DNA of 64,000 bases from Chrysomallon squamiferum (Eukaryota; Mollusca; Gastropoda; Neomphalida; Peltospiridae). Of this stretch, positions 1 through 64,000 are shown piece after piece. The stretch spans positions 15,033,862-15,097,861 of the forward strand of contig CM022670.1 in assembly GCA_012295275.1 (NCBI GenBank). The letters are read 5' to 3'. Below the pieces are notes generated by a model. That model was not told where the DNA came from. It made no database searches and saw only the letters and a program-made list of their open reading frames with translations. The position numbers and the translations under genes are program-made. How positions within the stretch are numbered: position 1 is the first letter of the stretch; every line of letters begins with the position of its first letter.

Positions 1-192
1 ATTATTATTTTATTTTTATTACGAATAAATAAATAATTAATTTATTTAAATTAAATAAATAATAAAATTAATAATAAATGACTAATAATAATAATTTCAA
101 TAATAATAATAATAATAATAAACTAGTATATGTATTTTAACCATAGCCGATATCAAATGATAAAACATTAAAATAATAATTCTGAAATTTTG

Positions 193-236
<44 letters not shown>

Positions 237-809
237 TAAAACATTTGAAGATTGATAAAGTTCCAGCTTATTACGCTATTTTTAGTTAAATTCTATTCTT
301 ACTTATTTCTATTTTAACTTTATTTCTTTCTTTCTTAATTTCTTTCTTTTCTTTTTATTTTTTTTTTTTTTTTCTTTCGTTCGTTTTCATTTCTTTTCTT
401 TTAATTCCTTTTCTTTCCTGCTTTCTTTCAATCGTTATACAGCCGGGCACACCTGGCTGTTAATACTGAGATTAAAAAGTTAACATGATACAAACGCCCA
501 ATATTTTGTTTTTCCTCTTCTTTTATCACTGCCAGCCTCTCCTCACTTTGATCTGTGTCTATCATGCAACATCTTCTTTATCAAGATTACACTTACCTGA
601 CGTACTGTCCTTACCTCGAATTCATACTAAAACACTAGCGGTAGAAGCTAGTGAAACTGTTTATTGTCTTTGTTCTTGTTTTATCATCATATCTGGTGCA
701 TTGAGCACAGTAATACAAAAATCATTCGTAATTTTAACATGTTAAAAACAAATGTAAATATCTCAGACCTGCTTAGGCATAAAAACATATGTGTATATAT
801 GTATGTATG

Positions 810-840
<31 letters not shown>

Positions 841-1793
841 ATATGTATGTATGTATGAATGTATGTGTGTGTGTGTATGTATGTATCTATGTATGTATGT
901 ATATATATATTTATGTATTAATGTGTATATATATGTGCGTCTGTATGTGTGTGTGTATATATATATGTATGTGTATGTATATATGTGTGTATATATTTAT
1001 ATATGTATGTGTGTTTGTATATATATATATGTGTGTATGTGTATGTGTGTATGTTTTAATATATATAATATATATATTTGTAAATGTATACAGTGCTTGA
1101 AGACATTAAGACTGATACACCGACTTAAACATTAAAAACTTACTCGAGGTTTCTCTGACCTTAGTGAAGCGAGTACGTTTTGACACGATGTCAGTAATTC
1201 ATTAGGAAGAGATCCGCCAGTAAACAGAGACATGACTGTTACAGATTTAATTCATTAAAAGATTTTCTCGGCTTACTAAAAAACGATTATTCTACGCCTC
1301 AGTGATAAACTGCAAGAGAAGTCGACTGACATCAACTGCAAAAACACTGATTTGAAATATAGTTAGTCTATTTGCTCGGTCTGATTTCCGCTCTCGAAGG
1401 GCATTAATATGGAGTTGATAAAAAGGAATGGTTGATATTTGTTCTGGTTGCCACCTGATTTTTCTCTCGCCACCGCCTTTCTCATATTAGATGTTCCTTC
1501 AGCCGCTATCATTCTGTTTAAAATATATAACATACTGCACGTTCGTGTACTGATAGTAACTAATAATTTCAGTTATCTACTCTTCGTAATTAAAGGTTAT
1601 ACTGCGAAATAATATAACATTTGTATATAAGTATGCCTACACCTTCCCTGCTTACATGTATACATGGATAATGTTGAAATAGACATAAACACACGTCCCC
1701 ACATACATGCATTCATATATACGTGCATAGACATACATACACATAGAAATGCACACACACGTACTTATACAGATACATACACACACACATACG

Positions 1794-1824
<31 letters not shown>

Positions 1825-2089
1825 GCGTGCATATATACATTTTTACGAATTACGTTACACATTTTAGAATTAGTTACCGAGCAAGCCTACTAACATATTT
1901 TACACAAACAGTTTTATTTTAGAACGAGGAGTTCAGTCACTGCCTTTGAGATACAAAAATATTTTACACTCTTGTCAGACAGCGTCTCTTTCACTGCTCA
2001 CAACCTAATAATCATAATAATCAAGTTTACCGTAACCTTTTCTAAAACTCACGTTGACTCGCTATTCTGTACTTCACACGTTACAAGAC

Positions 2090-2430
2090 AGAAAGAAACA
2101 TGTGAATAAAACATCTGCTTCGATGGAACGTCCGTCGCCTGTGTTTATAAACGAACTGCCGAATCATCGCATTGACTCATATGTCTAGATGTAGTTAAAT
2201 ACCAAAGCTCGCTCTTCTATCATTTAAAAATATTGTGTTACGTCAGACGGCGAGGCTCTTGGGCGGAGTTCTTATTAGCAGTCTGACCTCGTGCATACAT
2301 CAGGGTCCCCGAAGACGGAGAAGACTAGAAGTCTATTTTTGAGACAATTAATTAGTTATGTTTTTTACTCGTTTTTATCGCTGGCTGGTCTTTGATATGC
2401 GATCTCTGTTCACTGACAAGGTTAATTGTG
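2090..2430 (+). promoter_or_regulatory. Speculative promoter / 5' untranslated exon area
   Basis: Locally more complex and GC-richer than its surroundings. It holds TGACTCAT (AP-1-like, 2173), TACGTCA (CRE-like, 2239) and GGGCGGAG (GC-box-like, 2261), followed by a possible donor (caag|gttaat, about 2420). Nothing here proves transcription. Confidence 0.15.
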
Positions 2431-4592
2431 AGAGCGACAAAGATTACAGAATAATATTTATTGAAAATTGTGTTGTAAGATGATTGCCTTTTGTTTCGTG
2501 TGCATCGCGATTATTTTCTTTTTGTTTCGTAGGAGAGATAATAACATCTATAACGTGGTGCCGAAAAAATCAGTCATATTTAGTATCAGTCATGATAGAG
2601 TAACTTCTTTTTTATTTTTAAATCTGTAAAGATATATATTACTTAAGTATTTTTTAATATTCACAGTGACCTTTGTTTAATTTATTCTCCTTCTTTATCA
2701 TACTTAAAATACAGGATCAAAGCAAAATAAAACTAGAAGAAATAAAAAATCCCAACAACAACAACAACACAAAGACAAAACAAAACCAAATATAATAATA
2801 AAAAAAAAAAAAAAAAAAAAAAAAACATTTACGACATTTCTTTTTTGTTAGTTTCAAATGCTGAAATGAGTTTGGATAAATTTTTGTGTTTATTCTCTGT
2901 ATCATTAGGTTATATAATACATTATCATTTATCTCATAGAAGCATTTATGTTTAATCGAACGATGTGTCAGCCAGAAACGTTTGGTTAAAGTAATGGTAT
3001 TAATAAATAGTGATTCAGTTAAAACAGTAACCAAAGATACGCAGATATACGCACACAGGCACGCAGGCACAAACGTTGAGCGGAATATATCTATATATTG
3101 ACGGTGAAGTTCCAAGTTAGAGTAACCTAAAATTTAAATATTTTTTTTTGTGTTTTAATTACATTGTTAAAATTTTATTTAACCAGTTCACCTTCAGATA
3201 ATATACTGAATTTCAACTAAATATGTAGATGGATAGATAGATAGATAGACAGATAGACTGATAGAGAGATAAATAAATAAATAAATAAAATGTATGTTCA
3301 CTCTAACAAATGCCAAGTCATCATATGCATATTACGCCGTTACGTCAGCCAAATGAATGAAACACATTTTCCTCGAAACTAATAAAAAGACCATCAATTT
3401 TAATAGAGAGCTACAAACAAGGTCACAAAGCTAAGTAAATTGTGAGGGCATCATCTTTTGTCAATGGCACATAGGCCTGTCTTTGAAGTTTATAGGTGTA
3501 TCGAGGTGCGTGCGTGTTAATGTCACGGAGGTTACTCGGGGCTGGGATGGGTCATCGTTTCTGAAAGTGAAGCGATGGTCTTAACTGCAATGAATGAATC
3601 TGTACTTCAGACCGACCATAACGCATCCGAAAATCCTAGCTGCTTTGGAATTCAGATGGTTGGTATTACTTTAAATTATCCAATTACCGCTACTTTGTCA
3701 TTGTCTGTTTGAAGACGAACACGCAGGTCAAAACGCTTTCTGTTAGACGAATAGGATAGGTTGGTTTGTTTAACAACACCCCAGCATGTTTGTTTAATAA
3801 GATGTTACGTGTCAGGCATTTCGTTATTATTATGTTGTTGTTTTTTTTTTTTTCCAGAGCAGGTAACACTTTGAGAAACGTAAAGAAATTTCCGTCAGTG
3901 TTGAGCAGTATTTGTTGTGTTGGGAATAAAAAGAGATTTGTCTAAAACAAAGTTTATGTCGTGTGGTAAAGATCTTATGTACCTGTCTCTGTTACAAAAC
4001 AACAACACACAAAAACCTAACAGAAAAAAAAAAAAAAAAAAAAAACAACGACAAACAACAAAAAAAATCCCAACGAACCCACAAGTATAAATAATTTATT
4101 TACTCAGATTTAGAAATAATTTTTAATTATTGTTTACAGTATACATTAAATAATATTCCCCGAATCAAATTCATGCCTCTTTTGCATTGTTTTAATTTCT
4201 TTTGCGATTAACAAGAGACTGCTCAGATTTGTACTAACTTATAAGAATGCCGAGTTGTTAGGTAAATGATCAATGAATACCTCTCTCCTTCTTCACCGAA
4301 TATGTCAGGTTATTTCAATTAGTCTTGTTTTCCTGAGCATGTTACTGGCTCTGTTAGAGACAAGGAAAACAAGACATTAAATATTTTTCAATTAAGATTT
4401 AACATTTGTTTATGATTCTCTACTCTTCGTGGGTGTTTGGATTTCAGGTTAAAATGTTTGACTCATACCAAAGGATCTCTCTTTGTGTGTGTGTGCATGA
4501 GCGAGTGAATGCAGGAGGTATAACACAAATTATAATTACTCATCACCTACAGTGGCTCAGTGCAAGTTATCATACGTGTGTGAGTTTACAAG

Positions 4593-4637
4593 GTAACACG
4601 TGTTCCCCAGCACAGTTGCACTGAACACGTGTGTTAC
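4593..4637. repeat. Inverted repeat with CACGTG in each arm
   Basis: Arms gtaacacgtgttc (4593-4605) and gaacacgtgtgttac (4623-4637) are reverse complements apart from a two-base insertion, with a 17-base loop. Each arm holds an E-box palindrome. Confidence 0.7.
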
Positions 4638-5149
4638 AGGCATCCACTCTTTGTTAAAAGCTGCAGATGACATATTTCAACATATAATGTGCTGCATGCA
4701 TCAGTTCAAAGGCCTTCGCAGTGACACCCATTTTCGTATCGAGGATTAACTGTCAACAGAGTGCTAACTTTCTTTTTAACACTGCAATCGTTCTTCAAAT
4801 AAATGTAAAATGCTTCAACAGAGAAAGGTTTTGTTAATAAAAAAATATGTTCTTATTAAAAAGATGCGAAAGTATACGTGACAGTCACCAAGGAGTGTGA
4901 TCGCATCTTAGTGAGATCACTTCTCAAATTTCATATAACCCCACACAGTGTGTAACTGGAAGATTACAGAACTACAGTCATGTATCTGGGAGATATGTTA
5001 ACGTGTCACAAAATTCATATATAACAAGAACTATTAAGTTTTATACGGACCCAAAAATAGTAGAAATATAGCAGACAGACAGAGAAAGTTAGAGATAGAA
5101 ACAGATAGATAGATATATTGAAAGATAGAAAGACAGATAAACAGATAAA

Positions 5150-7595
5150 CTATGATGTATCTGCAAACTGTAGTAAAGGAAGTACTGTGTCTGTAACCTG
5201 TATTTAAAGAAATATTGTATTAATGAAGTATGCATCTGTAAACTGTAATGTATCTGTAATATATAGTAACAGTAACTATGTATGTGTCTGTAAGCTGTAA
5301 TGAAGAAAATACTGTAGTAAAGGAAGTACTGTGTCTGTAAAATGTAATGACGTATGTGTCTGTAGACTGCAATGAAGTATGCATCTGTAAACTGTAATGT
5401 GTCTGTAATCTGAAGTAAAGGAAGTACTGTGTCTGTAATGTGTAATCTGAAGTAAAGGAAGTACTGTGTCTGTAATGTGTCTGTAATCTGAAGTAAAGGA
5501 AGTACTGTGTCTGTAATGTGTAATCTGTAGTAAAGGAAGTACTGTGTCTGTAATGTGTCTGTAATCTGTAGTAAAGAAAGTACTGTCTGTAAAATGTAAT
5601 GACGTATGTGTCTGTAGACTGTAATGAAGTATGCATCTGTAAACTGTAATGTGTCTGTAATCTGAAGTAAAGGAAGTACTGTGTCTGTAAAATCTGTAGT
5701 AAAGGACGTATGTGTCTGTAGACTGTAATGAAGTATGCATCTGTAAACTGTAATGTGTCTGTAATCTGTAGTAAAGGATGTACTGTGTGTGCAAACTGTA
5801 GTATAGGAAGTACTGTTTCTGTAAACTGTAGTAAAGGATGTACTGTGTCTGCAAACTGTAGTATAGGAAGTACTGTTTCTGTAAACTGTAGTAAAGGAAG
5901 TACTGTTTCTGTAAACTGTTGTATAGGAAGTACTGTTTCTGTAATCTGTAGTAAAGGAAGTACTGTTTCTGTAAACTGTAGTATAGGAAGTACTGTTTCT
6001 GTAAACTGTAGTATAGGAAGTACTGTTTCTGTAATCTGTAGTATAGGAAGTACTGTTTCTGTAATGTGTAGTATAGGAAGTACTGTTTCTGTAAACTGTA
6101 GTATAGGAAGTACTGTTTCTGTAATCTGTAGTAAAGGATGTACTGTGTCTGCAAACTGTAGTATAGGAAGTACTGTTTCTGTAATCTGTAGTAAAGGAAG
6201 TACTATGTTTGTAAATTGTAATAAAGGAAGTACTGTGTCTGTAATGTGTCAGTAATCTGTAGTAAAGGATGTGCTGTGTCTGCAAACTGTAGTATAGGAA
6301 GTACTGTTTCTGTAATCTGTAGTAAAGGATGTGCTGTGTCTGCAAACTGTAGTATAGGAAGTACTGTTCTGTAAATTGTAATAAAGGAAGTACTGTGTCT
6401 GTAATGTGTCTGTAATCTGTAGTATAGGAAGTACTGTTTCTGTAATCTGTAGTATAGGAAGTACTGTTTCTGTAATCTGTAGTAAAGGATGTACTGTGTC
6501 TGCAAGCTGTAGTATAGGAAGTACTGTTTCTGTAAACTGTAGTATAGGAAGTACTGTTTCTGTAATCTGTAGTATAGGAAGTACTGTTTCTGTAAACTGT
6601 AGTATAGGAAGTACTGTTTCTGTAACCTGTAGTAAAGGATGTACTGTGTCTGCAAACTGTAGTATAGGAAGTACTGTTTCTGTAATCTGTAGTAAAGGAA
6701 GTACTGTGTTTGTAAATTGTAATAAAGGAAGTACTGTGTCTGTAATGTGTCTGTAATCTGTAGTAAAGGAAGTACTGTGTCTGTAATGTGTCTGTAATCT
6801 GTAGTAAAGGATGTGCTGTGTCTTCAAACTGTAGTATAGGAAGTACTGTTTCTGTAATCTGTAGTAAAGGATGTGCTGTGTCTGCAAACTGTAGTATAGG
6901 AAGTACTGTTCTGTAAATTGTAATAAAGGAAGTACTGTGTCTGTAATGTGTCTGTAATCTGTAGTATAGGAAGTACTGTCTGTAATCTGTAGTATAGGAA
7001 GTACTGTTTCTGTAATCTGTAGTAAAGGATGTACTGTGTCTGCAAGCTGTAGTATAGGAAGTTCTGTGTGTGAAAATTGTGATACAGGAAGTTCTGTGTG
7101 TGTAAATTGTAATAAAGGAAGTTATTTGTGTGTAAATTATAATGAATAAAGTTCTGTGTGTAAATTATGATAAAGGAAGTTTTCTGTGTGTAAAGTGTGA
7201 TAAAGGAAGTTTTCTGTGTGTAAATTGTAATAAAGGAAGTTCTCTGTGTGTAAATTGTGATAAAGGAAGTTCTCTGTGTGAAAATTGTGATAAAGGAAGT
7301 TCTGTGTGTGTAAATTGTGATAAAGGAAGTTATCTGTGTGTAAATTGTGATAAAGGAAGTTCTCTGTGTGAAAATTGTGATAAAGGAAGTTCTGTGTGTG
7401 TAAATTGTGATAAAGGAAGTTATCTGTGTGTAAATTGTGATAAAGGAAGTTATTTGTGTGTAAATTATAATAAACAAAGTTCTGTGTGTAAATTATGATA
7501 AAGGAAGTTTTCTGTGTGTAAAGTGTGATAAAGGAAGTTTTCTGTGTGTAAATTGTGATAAAGGAAGTTTTCTGTATGTAAATTGTGATAAAGGA
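5150..7595. repeat. Minisatellite of 30-bp units, with higher-order structure
   Basis: Three zones. About 5150-5770: irregular copies mixing gtaatgtgtctgtaatctg and agtaaaggaagtactgtgtct. About 5770-7060: regular 30-bp units built on gtaaactgtagta-taggaagtactgtttct. About 7060-7595: a diverged 30-bp variant (gtgtgtaaattgtg-ataaaggaagtt). A multi-unit block at about 6255-6430 recurs about 542 bp later. Because 30 is a multiple of three, several frames stay open on both strands; the peptides are pure decapeptide reiterations and I do not call them genes. Confidence 0.93.
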
Positions 7596-8321
7596 ACGTG
7601 AGTGTCGCAGTTCTAAAATGAGCTAAATGTCTTAAAACACATGGCCAGTGATGAAAACATCCGCACTTGAAAGAAATTACAATTTGTCAAAATCGTTCTT
7701 TACCCTTCTTTTATTTGCTTTCCTTTTCCTTTTTTTTTTCTTCCCCCCCCCCAATATTTTATGTCTTTTGGTGAGTTACCGTTTTAACATAAATGCATGT
7801 ATTCTGTTTAAAATACCAATTGAAATCACAAATGAAAGTGTAATTAAATATAGTGTACAGTTATTTAAGATTAATAATAAAATTAAAAAAAAGAAAATAT
7901 TAATTAGTGCCTGTTGTGAAGTGTATAATTTTATTCAGATACAATATTATTGTTCCAGATATATTATCAAAAGGATATTTTTGTTGTTGAAAGTGCAAAT
8001 GTTAACAAGGCGCTGTGTTTTAGGTGTATATACACAATGGTGATTCATTAAATTCTTGAGACTCTTTTTTTTTCTGTCTCAACAAACAAGACGGGAATTA
8101 ATATCCAGTAATCCATATTTTTTCTGCAAGAAACATCTATGTAAATCTGTTATTAATATCTATTATTATTTTGTAAAATTACGTGATTTTGTCAACCGTT
8201 ATTTTACATCATGCTATTTACAAAAATTAATTCATTACCAATAACTTCATTTCTTAATTGTGGCATCATTTAATTCGCTGAATGTGCTTTCAGTAGCTGT
8301 TAAATATTTTTTTTTTTATTA

Positions 8322-8379
<58 letters not shown>

Positions 8380-8454
8380 TTCTAGTTTAGATGCTTCGTA
8401 TGCTTGCAATTACTGATAATTTCATGTTTTTTTCTTCTTTTTTTTCCAGGAGAA

Positions 8455-63357
<54,903 letters not shown>

Positions 63358-64000
63358 AAACTCCACAAGCCTATTAATGTGATAAAATTAACAAGCACCT
63401 GTAGCCGCAAGTCTTTCGTCTGTTTATTTCCACCCATCATCCTCGTTTCTTTCTTTTTATTTTTTGTTGCGTGTTTTGTTTACTAGATTTTTAAACTGAC
63501 TCTATAATTTGTTTCTGATATAAATTACTAGTTAAACTTATTAATTTTCTACTAATTTCTTCTAATGTGTTCACAAAATAACATTTTTTTTTAACTTACC
63601 TCTACCTCAACTAAAAATAATTTCCGTTTCGCTTGCTGTTTTATTAGTTAATTCTAGTTTCTTGTTAGCTTCTAGACCGTTCTAGACCGTTCTAGGTTAG
63701 ATTTCTTCACTTCGGGTGGCATACTGGCCACGTCACCTCGATCATGCATATTCATTAGGCAGCAGCCAATCATCGGGGTGAGTGAGCAGTCTGGCCGGCG
63801 GGGTTTTTAAACTCACACGCATGTCGTTATCATTTCATTTCTGTTTTGTTACCACTGCTACAGGGAGCGAGCTGGTTTTGTGTTGTATTTGAGGTCCCTC
63901 ATGATGTTGGTTCTTCGGAGAGATGGAAAGATTGAAAAAGGACCAAATGATGAATGAATATGTAAAGTAATTAATATTTAAATGAAAAAGAAAATAACGC
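63358..64000 (+). other. 3' UTR / downstream flank of the collagen gene
   Basis: No canonical AATAAA or ATTAAA was found between the stop and the window end, so the poly(A) site is either non-canonical or beyond the window. A 10-bp repeat (tctagaccgt) lies at 63671-63696. The last 300 bases are more complex and include promoter-like words. Confidence 0.6.
63740..63830 (+). promoter_or_regulatory. Speculative promoter of a downstream gene
   Basis: ATGCATATTCAT at 63744, CCAAT at 63766-63770, a GC-rich patch (ggccggcgggg) and tttttaaa at 63804-63811 occur in an order and spacing like a CCAAT/TATA-type promoter. Could equally be 3' UTR. Confidence 0.18.

Larger units (their letters stand above)
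1..8449. other. Upstream region, no recognised gene
   Basis: AT-rich DNA with (ATT)n at 194-234, TATG/TG repeats about 790-1065, CA/TA repeats about 1680-1825, poly(A/T) runs, a large minisatellite (own entry) and another (ATT)n at 8327-8380. 1100-1650, 1860-2640 and 3300-5080 are ordinary complex sequence. Translated frames show only low-complexity or unrecognised peptides. An untranslated exon of the collagen gene may lie here or further upstream. Confidence 0.7.

Noticed and set aside
5089-6887. Long open frames on both strands across the 30-bp minisatellite (up to about 418 codons)
   Set aside because: They are reiterations of one decapeptide, overlap on both strands, and follow from a unit length divisible by three; no domain, signal or splice context supports a gene.

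Overview
The window is AT-rich animal nuclear DNA, dominated by introns and simple repeats. It holds essentially one gene, on the + strand: a fibril-associated (FACIT) collagen that I call the collagen alpha-1(IX) (COL9A1-type) chain. Reading exon by exon gives 42 coding exons from ATG 8455 to TAA 63357. Joined with consistent phases, they encode about 1004 residues. The call rests on three anchors: the N-terminal laminin-G/TSPN-like NC4 domain with the block CPEIRPGEDDLPGFDFISRF; the block ELQWIVLDCDP...ETCDELP; and the C-terminal NC2 (one Cys), a COL1 domain of about 117 residues and a GYCEYC NC1 tail. I compared these with vertebrate alpha-1(IX) from memory. Very long (CT)n/(GA)n, (ATT)n and TATG-type repeats, large introns and an invertebrate-style FACIT suggest a lophotrochozoan, perhaps a mollusc such as a cephalopod. 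That taxonomic guess is inference only.

Layout. 1-8449: upstream DNA with no recognised gene, a 2.4-kb minisatellite of 30-bp units (about 5150-7595) and a possible promoter or untranslated-exon area (about 2090-2430). 8455-8518: signal-peptide exon. 8519-23892: a 15.4-kb first intron. 23893-26992: five exons for the NC4 domain. 29406-30421: two linker exons, the second with CxxxC just before the first Gly-X-Y. 30963-35176: COL3-like helix ending in the non-collagenous segment ALETNEISPVP (NC3 candidate). 35638-61718: COL2, about 349 residues, broken by a Gly-to-Ser triplet and by a 15-bp microexon plus an irregular exon. 61990-63357: NC2, COL1 and NC1, where exons switch from phase 0 to phase 1. 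63358-64000: start of the 3' UTR or flank.

The most interesting item is at 50225. An ATG opens a 34-residue leader that looks like a secretory signal peptide and runs without a stop straight into collagen exon 31. Vertebrate COL9A1 also makes a short form from an internal promoter, but from a different position (in front of COL3), so this may be an independently placed short-isoform start. Other points to check: (CT)n tracts starting about 9-15 bases after four donor sites, a duplicated intron end carrying a decoy acceptor before exon 41, CACGTG arrays, and a possible promoter for a downstream gene near the right edge. No tRNA, rRNA, CRISPR or intact mobile element was recognised.
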